Source of the DNA: an uncultured Eubacteriales bacterium
Lineage (GTDB): Bacteria > Bacillota > Clostridia > Christensenellales > UBA1242
Direction: 5' to 3'
Assembly (NCBI GenBank): GCA_902496015.1
Contig: CABUZJ010000004.1
Location: forward strand, 1 to 64,000
DNA length: 64,000 nucleotides
Made by a program: the position numbers and the translations under genes. Numbering within the stretch: position 1 is the stretch's first letter; every line of letters begins with the position of its first letter. Below, piece by piece: positions 24,943 to 34,236 of the stretch. The notes under the pieces were generated by a model. That model was not told where the DNA came from, did not search any database, and saw only the letters and a list, made by a program, of their open reading frames with translations.

Positions 24943-25325
24943 TAAATCACAATATTTATTATAATAATATCATAATCTGTTTCAGGCAAATTCTCATTAA
25001 GTTTCTCTTGATAATGCGATAATCTATTATTCATCTCGATTAATTCTTTAAAAACATCTATTAAAATATCATGAACTATACGATCGTCTTTAATACCAGA
25101 CCCAGTTTGATCAAGATACGCAACTTTCGCACCTTTTTTTATATTAACTTTACCAGTATCCATTCTTTCTAATCCTGCAATAATTTTCAACAATGTTGTT
25201 TTGCCACAACCATTAGGCCCAACTATTGAAATTGATTCTCCTTCATTCAACGAAAAAGAGACATCTTCAAAAAGTTGTTCATGACCAAAATTTTTACTCA
25301 ATTTATCTGCATTTAAAATTATCAT
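24942..25325 (-). CDS. ABC-F protein, N-terminal part (Walker A of ATPase 1)
   Basis: 127 aa starting MIILNADKLSKNFGHEQLF with Walker A GPNGCGKTT near residues 35-43 and the Q-loop YLDQTGSG. It breaks off at LPETDYDIIIINIVI. Reading the next frame instead gives KYCDLMEKFSMMGGYD, the expected continuation, so a single-base indel around 24950-24970 (ATAATAAATATT) separates the halves. TAATG links the stop and the next start. AGGTGA precedes the ATG at normal spacing. Confidence 0.8.
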   Translation of the reverse strand: MIILNADKLSKNFGHEQLFEDVSFSLNEGESISIVGPNGCGKTTLLKIIAGLERMDTGKVNIKKGAKVAYLDQTGSGIKDDRIVHDILIDVFKELIEMNNRLSHYQEKLNENLPETDYDIIIINIVI

Positions 25326-26026
25326 AAAATCACCTATTTGTAGGATAACATAAATCTTATTAAATGTAAATGTTGCGACAAAAAAGTATTTATTGTAATA
25401 TAATCTAGCTTAAGGATAATATATATTATATTATATATAATGAGAAAAGTTTGGGCTCAATATTAATAGCAGTTTTATCAATTGTCGAAAGCAATATAAA
25501 AAGAGCTGTTAATAATTGTAAAAATATTTGTTTTATTTATCCTTTTAAATGTATTAACAATGAAAAAATCATACAACTTATTAATATAATTTTTTTGGCT
25601 TGTCAAATATGAATCAATATAAATTGGTAAGCAAGTATATAATCAATAATACAATTCTTAGTTTTTCTATCCCAAAATAAGAAATAATCTTTGCAAATGA
25701 ACATTTCAAAACTCAATTATATTTCTTGATAATTTTAACAGTTAATGAGTTAAAAAATAAATCACTAAAATTAATTATGATATTAAATTTAATTTTAACA
25801 AAAAACAAAGATTTGAACAATCAAGATTTGATATACCTCTGGGGGGAAATACTTAAATTTTTTGATGGCATTAAACATTTTTCCTTTCACATTCACGATA
25901 AAAATAAAAATTTGTTGATAGACAAAATGTTGAAAAAATACACGTCATCTTATCTATAAGCCCTAGTTTAAAAACAAAAAATATATTCATTACTATGAAT
26001 ATGTTATAATCATAAAGAGAAATAAA
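25326..26026. other. Gene-poor AT-rich stretch
   Basis: No confident gene. A 77-codon TTG-start frame (25726-25959) has no ribosome site and no recognisable motif, and may be decayed coding sequence. Confidence 0.5.
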
Positions 26027-26362
26027 GTGTACAACAAATTAAAAGATACAGTAAAACAAGGATGTGAACTAGCACCATATGCAATTTTTGAATATATGGA
26101 TAATGATAAAGATAAATTATACTCTACTTATTATCAAATATTTTTTAATAGTTTCAAAAATATAGAATTAATTTGCCATGCAATTTATATCAAAGCATAC
26201 ACTCAAGCGGGTGCTTTGTTACGCATACTAATAGAGCAAGTTTCAACTTTACAATTGTTATTAGATAACCCAAATATATTATATGAATATAATAAATTCG
26301 CAGAATTAAAATTAAATTATGCCATGAATAATAAAGATACTATAAATGAAATAAAAAATTAA
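26027..26362 (+). CDS. Short, probably truncated helical protein (DUF5677-like start)
   Basis: 111 codons from a GTG at 26027, with only a weak AAGAGAAA before it. The segment KAYTQAGALLRILIEQVSTLQLLL resembles the helical core of DUF5677-type (HEPN-like) proteins, which are usually 200-300 aa. It is thus either a fragment or chance. No partner gene is adjacent and the surrounding 2 kb is decayed. Confidence 0.3.
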   Translation: MYNKLKDTVKQGCELAPYAIFEYMDNDKDKLYSTYYQIFFNSFKNIELICHAIYIKAYTQAGALLRILIEQVSTLQLLLDNPNILYEYNKFAELKLNYAMNNKDTINEIKN

Positions 26363-27222
26363 AAAACAGAGCAATATAAAATCTAGTATATTAAATTTTT
26401 GTGATTATGGTTAGTTATTGAAATTAGGAGAAACCAACTTATCAATTAACACAATAGTAGAAAAAGTTAACATTTGTACTTTATCAAAATGGAGACTTTT
26501 TTGTAGTAATTTTGTACGTAATTCAATTTTTCCCTTCAACTTAATAATAAAGGAATAGATTATTATATTAAGAATTTTATTTACATTATGGCTATTATCT
26601 ACGACCATTTACTTTGTCTTTTTCATAATATAAATGGTTTTAATTTTATCTATAATGGTATAGATTACAAAAAGATGTTTATTAATCGATTTAACTTTGT
26701 TACACAACAACGCAAAAATGAAGATAAAAAATAAATTTTTTATTATATGTAACAGTATAGTTATAAAAAATATTAAAATGCTTTATCATATTTGATTACA
26801 ATTGACTCATTTTAAACATTAAAATAGATATATAAATATTCTCTAATAGAGATTTAATATTTAACAAAAAAATAATCAAATTATTTAATTATTTTTAGGC
26901 AGTCCAAAATCATCTTAAGTAGAGGTGTCATGTGATAAATTAGCATAATTGTCAAATGGTGCCTACAAGTTTGTATTTTGAAAGCAAAAGAAAAACACCA
27001 GCAGTTCTTCTAGTAATTAAAAATTTATTATAATTTTATTAAATAATTACAAGTTAATGTTTAAACATTTAATTGTAAAATTAAAACTTAAATATTTTTA
27101 ATATAAATAATTTTATTAATTTCATATTTAACAATTTTATTTAAGAAAATTTCTATTTAAAATAAAGTGTCTCAAATTTGCAAAACATATGATTTTTATA
27201 AAGAATATAGTAAATTACACTA
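26363..27222. other. Gene-poor AT-rich stretch
   Basis: No supported gene. A short frame at 26411-26608 lacks start signals. TTTTAGGCAGTCCAAAATCA near 26895 faintly recalls the island-flanking repeat (TTTTAGGCAGTTTTAAATCA at 21543) and could be a very decayed copy. AAAGTGTCTCA at 27164 recurs at 49645. Confidence 0.4.
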
Positions 27223-27990
27223 TCAGTTCATCAATTTGATTTCTATTCCTACAACTCCATATTTTGATTGTTTTTCTTTGCTATAATATTTTTCCATGTC
27301 CATTGAATTACATAATTCATTTTTTTCATATCCTAACTGAAAATTACTAAAATTTTGATACAACTGTTTAAAATTATCAAAAATATGCAATTCTACAACC
27401 CTACACCACATTCTTTCTCCATTTTCTTTATTGCTAAATATAATTATATCATTAGGTTTAATTTGGCTTATTTTTTCATCATACAAACGCATTTCAATAT
27501 TTTTATTTCCAGTTTTTATTCTGTTAAAAGGTTTGCTATTTAATTGCATCAAATGTTTTTTACAATCATCATTATAAATATGTTCATTTTTAAACCATTT
27601 ATATAATCCTTCTATTTGTTCAGGTTTATGTTTAAAACCACATTTTTTATAAAATTCTAAACTCCCTTTTGTTGGCAAAAGTTCCAAAATAAACTCATCT
27701 CTTTCATTTACAAATGTTTGAATTTGCATTGAAATATCGTTAATAATCTGTTTCCCAATTCCTTGTTTTTGATATTCTGGTTTAACTATTACATCACACA
27801 AAAGACCGTGAGTGGCAAAATCTCCAACAACCCTTGCCATACCCACAATCTCACCATCAATAACAGCACACGAGACAAACATAGAGTGTTTTAAAGAACA
27901 CTCAACCTCTTTATCTTTTAAAATTTTCCAACCAACAGAAATTTGCAGTTTTTGAAAGTCTTCACTTGATAAATTTCTAACAATATCCAC
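27223..27990 (-). CDS. GNAT acetyltransferase fused to an ASCH domain
   Basis: 255 aa from a GTG at 27990, preferred because AAGGAAG lies 6 bases before it; an ATG at 28008 is the alternative but has no ribosome site. Residues about 1-135 are a GNAT fold (acetyl-CoA loop VKPEYQKQGIGKQI, then EFYKKCGFKH). Residues about 145-255 are an ASCH domain (FNRIKTGNKNIEMRLYDEK, IKPNDIIIFSN), a PUA-related fold that binds RNA or modified nucleotides. The combination suggests an RNA-linked acetylation or a sensor, but the substrate is unknown. It stands alone at the end of the second island module. Confidence 0.85.
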   Translation of the reverse strand: MDIVRNLSSEDFQKLQISVGWKILKDKEVECSLKHSMFVSCAVIDGEIVGMARVVGDFATHGLLCDVIVKPEYQKQGIGKQIINDISMQIQTFVNERDEFILELLPTKGSLEFYKKCGFKHKPEQIEGLYKWFKNEHIYNDDCKKHLMQLNSKPFNRIKTGNKNIEMRLYDEKISQIKPNDIIIFSNKENGERMWCRVVELHIFDNFKQLYQNFSNFQLGYEKNELCNSMDMEKYYSKEKQSKYGVVGIEIKLMN

Positions 27991-28109
27991 TTTAATCTTC
28001 CTTAACATTTTTTAATTTTATATAATTATAAGTTAATCATTGTATAATTTAAAGTTAATTTTAACATATTTTTTTATTTTTAATAATATTAAAAATGAAT
28101 ATATAAAAA

Positions 28110-28200
28110 TTTAAACATATTTACAAATTTCTAGGCAATTTTGAACCACTTAATTTTATTAAAAATATTTGACTTGGTTTATGTATGTTTACAATTTTGT
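28110..28200 (+). repeat. Degenerate copy C of the island-flanking repeat
   Basis: Aligns with copy A from about 4740: TTTAAACATATTTACA against TTTAAACAAATTTACA, a shared CACTTRATTTTATTAAAAAT block and ATGTATG. It lacks the ACTAGC hairpin and tRNA part. It marks the junction between the accessory region and the capsule operon. Confidence 0.6.
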
Positions 28201-28204
28201 GCAT

Positions 28205-29281
28205 TTAATTGTTTTTAATTTTATAAAATTCTTTATACCATTTAGCAAATTGTTTTAAACCTTGCCTTAATGAAGTTTGTGGCTTAAAGCCAGTTGCCTT
28301 CTCTAATGCCTTTGTGTCAGCATAAGTAACTGCAACATCTCCCATTTGCATTGGAACCAACTCCTTATGCGAATCAAAGTCATAGTTCTTAGGCAAAATT
28401 TCCTCTTCAATCAATTCTTCTTGTAAAATATTAACAAATTCAAGTAAATTCTCAGGATTTCCATTCCCAATATTAAATAATTGATAAGGTGGATTTGGCA
28501 ATCCATCATCTCCAATAGATTTTTCTGGTGGAAGTTGCATAATTCTAACAATGCCTTCAATTATATCATCTATATATGTGAAGTCCCTTTTACAATTACC
28601 ATAATTAAAAATTTTAATTTTTTCACCCTTAATTAGTTTATTTGTAAAGCCAAAATAAGCCATATCAGGTCTTCCTGCCGGACCATAAACTGTGAAAAAT
28701 CTTAACCCAGTAGAAGGAATGTTATATAATTTTGCATATGCATGTGCTATAAGTTCATTAGATTTTTTTGTCGCCGCATAAAGTGAAATTGGATTATCTA
28801 CCATATCTTGCGTAGAGTAAGGAATTTTTTTATTATTTCCATATACCGAAGATGATGAAGCATAAACTAAATGCTCCACAGGAAAATGTCTGCATGCTTC
28901 TAAAATATTATAAAAGCCTAAAATATTGCTTTCTATGTATGCATCTGGGTGGTCAATTGAATATCTTACCCCTGCTTGTGCAGCAAGATTAACCACAATG
29001 TTAGGCTTATTTTCACTAAACACCTTTTGTATAAATTCTTTATCTGCAATGTTTCCTTTTATAAACTTAAAATCTGTATTCGACTTAGTTTGTGCAATCT
29101 CATTAATTTTTTCAAGCCTATATTCTTTAAGAGAAACATCATAATAGTCGCATAAATTATCTATGCCTATTATTTTACAACCCTCAATATCTTTTATTAA
29201 CCTTTGGGCAAGAAATGCACCAATAAACCCTGCAACTCCAGTTATTAATATTGTTTTGTTTTTTAAATTTAATTTTTCCAT
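28205..29281 (-). CDS. NAD-dependent sugar-nucleotide epimerase (UDP-glucuronate 4-epimerase-like)
   Basis: 358 aa short-chain dehydrogenase/epimerase. NAD-binding GVAGFIG is at 15-21; the catalytic YxxxK is Tyr168-Lys172 (YAATKK); ASSSSVYG supplies the serine region. FFTVYGPAGRPDMAYFGFT is typical of UDP-glucuronate or CapI-type epimerases. It would supply a uronic acid or related sugar nucleotide for the polysaccharide. It is the last gene of the capsule operon, 17 bases after the nucleotidyltransferase gene. Confidence 0.9.
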   Translation of the reverse strand: MEKLNLKNKTILITGVAGFIGAFLAQRLIKDIEGCKIIGIDNLCDYYDVSLKEYRLEKINEIAQTKSNTDFKFIKGNIADKEFIQKVFSENKPNIVVNLAAQAGVRYSIDHPDAYIESNILGFYNILEACRHFPVEHLVYASSSSVYGNNKKIPYSTQDMVDNPISLYAATKKSNELIAHAYAKLYNIPSTGLRFFTVYGPAGRPDMAYFGFTNKLIKGEKIKIFNYGNCKRDFTYIDDIIEGIVRIMQLPPEKSIGDDGLPNPPYQLFNIGNGNPENLLEFVNILQEELIEEEILPKNYDFDSHKELVPMQMGDVAVTYADTKALEKATGFKPQTSLRQGLKQFAKWYKEFYKIKNN

Positions 29282-29298
29282 AATTCACCTAATTTATA

Positions 29299-30033
29299 TT
29301 ACTTAGTTATTTCATATTCTTCTTTTACTTTATTATAACTAATTATATCACCTATATCAAACCTTTTTCCCGGCATTTCTTTAGCATATAAAGTTGAATT
29401 CTTTGCTAGCCACCCAATAAAACTTCCTGGTGCATCAACGCCACATCCGCTGTTTATAGCCTCATCTAATAAATTAATGTCGTTTTTTATTAAATAATAA
29501 AATGGTGGCACTACCCAATTTGAAGATGGCTTTTTTGGTTTTTCTTCCATAAAATTAACTTTGCCAGTTTGATCAAAATTAACTACTCCACTTTTCGTTA
29601 ATTTACTTTCGTCATTTTCATAATATGCAAGAATACACGATGCTTTTTTTTGTTTCGCATAATCAACAAAACTAGCAAGAGAAAAGTCAAGTAAATTGTC
29701 ACCTGCTATAACAAGCAAATCTTCATCTATATTTTTACTTTTTATTGCCAACTTTAAATCATTAACTGCCCCAAGCCTGTTTTCATTAGTTGTTGTATTG
29801 TCATCAATAATAGAAATATTATATTTTTTTTCATCTGCCCATTTTTGAAAAATTGAAGCAAATTTATGATTTGTTACAACAAATATTTCATCAATACCAC
29901 AATTATAAGTCAAATCATCTAAAAGCCAATCTAAAACAGTTTTCCCTTTTACTTGTAAAAGTGGTTTTGGAAAATTTTTAGTTATTGGATAAAGCCTTGT
30001 TGCATATCCTGCTGCCAAAACTACACATTTCAT
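29299..30033 (-). CDS. Sugar-phosphate nucleotidyltransferase
   Basis: 244 aa with LAAGYATRLYPIT and FPKPLLQV at the N-terminus, the nucleotide-binding and Lys motifs of RmlA/GlmU-type transferases, and GDNLLDFSL with the metal-binding Asp. It activates a sugar-1-phosphate with NTP. The upstream galactokinase-like enzyme could provide its substrate, forming a salvage route to a nucleotide sugar. It overlaps the kinase gene by 4 bases. Confidence 0.9.
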   Translation of the reverse strand: MKCVVLAAGYATRLYPITKNFPKPLLQVKGKTVLDWLLDDLTYNCGIDEIFVVTNHKFASIFQKWADEKKYNISIIDDNTTTNENRLGAVNDLKLAIKSKNIDEDLLVIAGDNLLDFSLASFVDYAKQKKASCILAYYENDESKLTKSGVVNFDQTGKVNFMEEKPKKPSSNWVVPPFYYLIKNDINLLDEAINSGCGVDAPGSFIGWLAKNSTLYAKEMPGKRFDIGDIISYNKVKEEYEITK

Positions 30034-31202
30034 AATTTCACCCCATCTGCACTATGACAAATAAATATTTCAAATTTATCTTTTAACTCAGGAAATGTTT
30101 TTGTATATTCTTTTGTGATATACTCTTTAATAGATTCTTCATGTTTTGGGTCAATTATTGCCATGCAACAACCTTTAAAACCAGCACCACTAAATCTACC
30201 GCCATAAACTCCTTCTGTCTTTGTTAATAAATTATATAAGCATTTTAATTCTTCTGAGCCAGTTTCATAGTTTTCAATACTAGATTTTCCGCTCTCAAAA
30301 CACAATTTACCAAATTCAACTAAATTTCCTTCTTCCCAAGCTTTAACACCATCTTCAACTCTTTTAAATTCAGTATACCAATGGGTTGCTCTTTTTTTCC
30401 AATTTAAAGGCAGTTTTTCTTTATGTTTCTCAAACACTTCAACAGGAACATCTCTTAAATATGTTTTATCAAACACATCATAATCCATTCCCTCAAATGC
30501 CTTTAACGCATAAGCCGCTGCCTTGCACTCATCTACTCTAGCATTAAATTTGCTGGTTGCTAAATTTCTTTCAATGCCTGAAAATAAAATCATAAACTCA
30601 TATTCTGGCATATTTTTATTTGCTTCTATTAATTTGTAACTTCCGTCACGAGTGTCAAGATAAAGTAAATTCTCTTTTTTTGAATAAACTTCACATGATT
30701 GGTCTAATGTGCCACAACTAACACCAACATAATTATTTTCTGCTTTAAGTGCTATTTCTATTATTTCGTTATCACTTAAAGTTATATCATTTACTTTACA
30801 TAATGCAGAAATAAAAGCAATTATAACACTGGCAGATGAAGATAAGCCCCCTATTGGCAAACTACCCTCAATTACCCCACAAAGCCCAACAGTAAGTTTT
30901 TTTACTTTTCCTAGTTCAAGTGTTGCCCCTCTTAAATAATCTGCCCAGTCATTTTCCTTTTGTTCAGGAACATCACTTATATGCCATTGTGCACGCTTGT
31001 CAAATTGTAATGATTCTAATTCAATAACTCCATTGTGCTTTGCAGAGCAAGCAATATGAATGCCCTTGTCTATTGCAAAACCTGTAATTTTACCTAACTG
31101 ATGATCACTATGTGCGCCTATTGGGCAAATTCTATAAGGGCAAAAAACTAATTGCTCTGGTTGCTTATGATATTTATTAATAAAGACTTCTTCACATTTC
31201 AT
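30030..31202 (-). CDS. Galactokinase-like GHMP kinase from an internal start
   Basis: 390 aa if translated from the ATG at 31202, which has AAAAAAGGAG (31211-31220) 8 bases upstream inside the flippase frame. It has the three GHMP motifs: the galactokinase signature with PIGAHSDHQLG, ATP loop IGGLSSSAS, and GGRFSGAGFKG. Length equals free-standing galactokinases. It would phosphorylate a sugar at C1 for the adjacent nucleotidyltransferase. The 3' end overlaps that gene by 4 bases. Confidence 0.7.
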   Translation of the reverse strand: MKCEEVFINKYHKQPEQLVFCPYRICPIGAHSDHQLGKITGFAIDKGIHIACSAKHNGVIELESLQFDKRAQWHISDVPEQKENDWADYLRGATLELGKVKKLTVGLCGVIEGSLPIGGLSSSASVIIAFISALCKVNDITLSDNEIIEIALKAENNYVGVSCGTLDQSCEVYSKKENLLYLDTRDGSYKLIEANKNMPEYEFMILFSGIERNLATSKFNARVDECKAAAYALKAFEGMDYDVFDKTYLRDVPVEVFEKHKEKLPLNWKKRATHWYTEFKRVEDGVKAWEEGNLVEFGKLCFESGKSSIENYETGSEELKCLYNLLTKTEGVYGGRFSGAGFKGCCMAIIDPKHEESIKEYITKEYTKTFPELKDKFEIFICHSADGVKL

Positions 31203-32741
31203 TAAATAATCTCCTTTTTTTATAATTTTTTTATTTCTTCTATTATTCAAGTTTCTTTTTAAATGTCCTATCAAAATTTTTATTATTCTGTTATAAAAAA
31301 TTAAATTGACAATTGTTGATATAGCTAAAACTATCAAAGCACAAATTAATGCCATAATAAACCAAGAAAGATATGTGGTTTCACTTAGCTTTAACCAAAA
31401 GCATGCACCAATAGAGATAACTGCTATAAGTATATCAACAATAATATGTTTTACAAAATGTTTGAGTTTTCTATTTAAAATATTTTTTCTTAAATAAAAG
31501 GCAAGATAAATTGTTCTATAAAGCATTGCAACCAATGTGCCAATTGCAACACCAACTAAACCTAAAAAGAAAACAAGAATTATTGATAAAAACACATTTA
31601 TTCCCGCTTCAATAAAAAAACTGGTTTGTGTTTGTTTATAATGTCCCGCAGCAAGAACAATGTTATTATAAGGTATTCTTAAACAGTAAACGGCTTGTGC
31701 AAGGGTTAAAATTATTGCAAAAGATGGAACAATATAATTTGCATCGGTTATTCCCCTAGTATAAACCGAAATAAATGGGACAATCAAGATTCCTGCACAA
31801 ACATAAATAAAAGTTACAACAGTGTGAATAACCCATTCATAAATATTAAATGTTTTATTTAGTTTATCTCCTTCTTCTTTTGCTATCATATTCCCAACTA
31901 ATGATTGCATACCACTTGTTGTAGACGATATCAAATTATTTAATCCAGTTGTAACTAAACTATACACATTATATATTGATACATTTGAAAGTGATGAAAA
32001 TATTGTTAAAACAACTGAATCAGTATTTGAAAGTACAACTGAAGCGACATGTTGTGCCATTCCATTCCATTTTTGTTTTATTGGTTCACCAACAAACTTA
32101 ATTTTTTTATCAATTTTATAATGTTTTTTAACATAAATAATTAACACAAAAGGAACGCTCATGTGAATTAGAACAGAGCATAACTTAACAATATGAATAC
32201 CAAAGCCAATCCTTATTAACAAAATGCTAACAATTAAATTCAATAAAATTGCAACAGTTTGTGCAATAACGGGAACAAAACCTAACTGATCAGCATTAAG
32301 CAAAAGTTTGTAACTTATGCTAAAAAAATATTGCGAAAATGAGCTTAAAGAAATTATTAAAATTAAACTAATTGTATACCAAATGTCGAATGATTCATTA
32401 ACAAAAAAAGGATAAATTAAAGTTAAAATCAAAACATAAAGTATAAGAACATAGGCTATTTTCCTAAAAAATCTTTCTGCTGAAACAATTATTTTACTTA
32501 CTTCATTTTCATCTTTTTTTGCCAATGGCTTATATAAAGCAGTTTGAACCACTGCTCCAACGCCACATTCTGCCAAAGTTATAAAACCTAAAAACTGAGA
32601 AATTGAAGAAACTAAACCATTAACATCAGATCCATAATAACTTAAAAAATATCTAGGCAAAATAAAGCCACAAATAATTGTGACTATTTGATATAATAAT
32701 CCCGCTATTGTATTAAGTATTAGTTTCTTTTTTCTTGTCAT
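30030..32741 (-). CDS. Wzx-like polysaccharide flippase fused in frame to a GHMP sugar kinase
   Basis: One open frame of 903 codons. Residues about 1-500 have 12-14 hydrophobic segments and the start of polysaccharide flippases (LYQIVTIICGFILPRYFLSYYG). Residues 514-903 are a galactokinase-like GHMP kinase (PIGAHSDH, IGGLSSSAS, GRFSGAGFKGCC). The join (RRNKKIIKKGDYLMKC) contains a ribosome site and ATG for the kinase, so the fusion looks like loss of the flippase stop codon. Flippase and kinase may be made together, and the kinase also alone. Confidence 0.85.
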   Translation of the reverse strand: MTRKKKLILNTIAGLLYQIVTIICGFILPRYFLSYYGSDVNGLVSSISQFLGFITLAECGVGAVVQTALYKPLAKKDENEVSKIIVSAERFFRKIAYVLILYVLILTLIYPFFVNESFDIWYTISLILIISLSSFSQYFFSISYKLLLNADQLGFVPVIAQTVAILLNLIVSILLIRIGFGIHIVKLCSVLIHMSVPFVLIIYVKKHYKIDKKIKFVGEPIKQKWNGMAQHVASVVLSNTDSVVLTIFSSLSNVSIYNVYSLVTTGLNNLISSTTSGMQSLVGNMIAKEEGDKLNKTFNIYEWVIHTVVTFIYVCAGILIVPFISVYTRGITDANYIVPSFAIILTLAQAVYCLRIPYNNIVLAAGHYKQTQTSFFIEAGINVFLSIILVFFLGLVGVAIGTLVAMLYRTIYLAFYLRKNILNRKLKHFVKHIIVDILIAVISIGACFWLKLSETTYLSWFIMALICALIVLAISTIVNLIFYNRIIKILIGHLKRNLNNRRNKKIIKKGDYLMKCEEVFINKYHKQPEQLVFCPYRICPIGAHSDHQLGKITGFAIDKGIHIACSAKHNGVIELESLQFDKRAQWHISDVPEQKENDWADYLRGATLELGKVKKLTVGLCGVIEGSLPIGGLSSSASVIIAFISALCKVNDITLSDNEIIEIALKAENNYVGVSCGTLDQSCEVYSKKENLLYLDTRDGSYKLIEANKNMPEYEFMILFSGIERNLATSKFNARVDECKAAAYALKAFEGMDYDVFDKTYLRDVPVEVFEKHKEKLPLNWKKRATHWYTEFKRVEDGVKAWEEGNLVEFGKLCFESGKSSIENYETGSEELKCLYNLLTKTEGVYGGRFSGAGFKGCCMAIIDPKHEESIKEYITKEYTKTFPELKDKFEIFICHSADGVKL

Positions 32742-32754
32742 ACTTTTCTTCTGC

Positions 32755-34236
32755 TTAACTTTTTTGTTTTAAAAATGCATCGACCCAACCAGCACCTTGT
32801 GGTTTAAAATAAAAAATACTATCATCTTTTAATTCTTGCAAAGTTTTATTATTAAATCTTTTATCTAATGAAACAATAAACCCTTCAACCCCTTTTTCAC
32901 AAAGAGAATATCTTGAATTTTCCGTTTCTCTAACCCTTAAAAAAGTATTAATTTTATCTAATTTTGCACCCATAATTCTTGCAATTATCTCATCAAAATA
33001 AACAGGATTTTCGCCAACAGCAATCATTCCAACATTTTTAGGAGATGGGCGTAACGGACCATCTTTTTCACCTGAAATTATCATGTCTGCAACAATTAAG
33101 TATTTTCTTTGTTTTTCATTTTGCATAGCACCAAATTTATCTGCATAAAAAATTATTTTATTAATATCTGTAATTGTTCGACTAATAGTGTCGTTACCAA
33201 GCCAATTCCCTTCGCCAATAACTTCTTTATTAAATTTATTAAGCAAAAAATTAATTATTTTCAAATAAAAATTTAAAAATTTAACTTTAACATAAGCCTT
33301 TTTTGTTTGTTGCAAATAATTCCTTTTGTCAAGTATTTTATTTCTCAAATTTTTCAACTTTGATTTTTTTAAAAATTCGTCTCCGCCCTCTATTACTGCT
33401 CCATTAGCATGATGTGGTAAATATTCCTTTCTAGAATTAACACCTATCATATTTTTAAGTGATATTGTAACACCAGCTTTTCTATGAGTCTTTGGCTTAG
33501 GAATATTTATTATAACATCAGCATTTAAAATATCTTTACTAATCAAATATTCATTGGTTTTTTCATTATGATGTTGTTTTAGTAATGCTGGGTCATAGTT
33601 TGTTATTCTTATTTTGTCAAAATATTCTTTTGACTCGCCATAAAAACTACTTTCTTCGCCAAGGTCAACAACAATCGACTGAGAATCTTGCTTTTCATGC
33701 GACTTTAAAACACCATTTTTTTCAACACTCACTAAATCTCTAAAATCTACAAGCTCAATGCTAATTGTTTCGGGAAGAACTTTTTTATAATAGTCTATCA
33801 TTTTTGAATAACCACTATCATTAATTAGTTTTTCAAAATCGCAACTTTGCATTGGAGCATCACCAACTATTATTTTACCTTTTCCTTTAAGTGCAATAAC
33901 AACATAATCAATAACAGTTGCAACCACTGCAGGATTTGTAAACAAGCAATCAGTTCCTTCACCCGAACCATTTTTATCCATAACTAAATTTGGCTTTAAA
34001 ACAACATTATCACCAGCCTTAACAATGTCTTTTAATGGATTCCAATTCGGCAAATTAAAATTATGCTTGTCATAACCCATTAGATGAAAAGTTTCACGCA
34101 CCATGTCATAAACATGATTTTCAGTTTTACTAATTTCATTAAATGGGTATTCTACATATTTTTTTGATGGTCTAAATGGTGAATTTTTAGGATAATAATA
34201 TTTTTGAGTTGTTACTATTCCAATCTTATTATCCAT
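32755..34236 (-). CDS. DUF362-family protein of the capsule operon
   Basis: 493 aa. AGDNVVLKPNLV, GEGTDCLFTNPAVV, IIVGDAPMQSCDF and INIPKPKTHRKAGVTISLKN are DUF362 hallmarks. Many DUF362 proteins carry a ferredoxin-like Cys cluster; here only three Cys are present and no CxxC, so no Fe-S centre is expected. It overlaps the ATP-grasp gene by 8 bases. Its role in polysaccharide synthesis is unknown; DUF362 proteins do occur in other capsule loci. Confidence 0.8.
   Translation of the reverse strand: MDNKIGIVTTQKYYYPKNSPFRPSKKYVEYPFNEISKTENHVYDMVRETFHLMGYDKHNFNLPNWNPLKDIVKAGDNVVLKPNLVMDKNGSGEGTDCLFTNPAVVATVIDYVVIALKGKGKIIVGDAPMQSCDFEKLINDSGYSKMIDYYKKVLPETISIELVDFRDLVSVEKNGVLKSHEKQDSQSIVVDLGEESSFYGESKEYFDKIRITNYDPALLKQHHNEKTNEYLISKDILNADVIINIPKPKTHRKAGVTISLKNMIGVNSRKEYLPHHANGAVIEGGDEFLKKSKLKNLRNKILDKRNYLQQTKKAYVKVKFLNFYLKIINFLLNKFNKEVIGEGNWLGNDTISRTITDINKIIFYADKFGAMQNEKQRKYLIVADMIISGEKDGPLRPSPKNVGMIAVGENPVYFDEIIARIMGAKLDKINTFLRVRETENSRYSLCEKGVEGFIVSLDKRFNNKTLQELKDDSIFYFKPQGAGWVDAFLKQKS

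Noticed and set aside
25726..25959. 77-codon frame as a gene
   Set aside because: TTG start without a ribosome site and no recognisable features, in a gene-poor AT-rich region.
26411..26608. 65-codon minus-strand frame as a gene
   Set aside because: No start signal and low-complexity composition.
27160..27175. AAAGTGTCTCA shared with 49645 as a transposon end
   Set aside because: Only 11 bases are shared, with no transposase or inverted partner nearby, so it is too weak to call.
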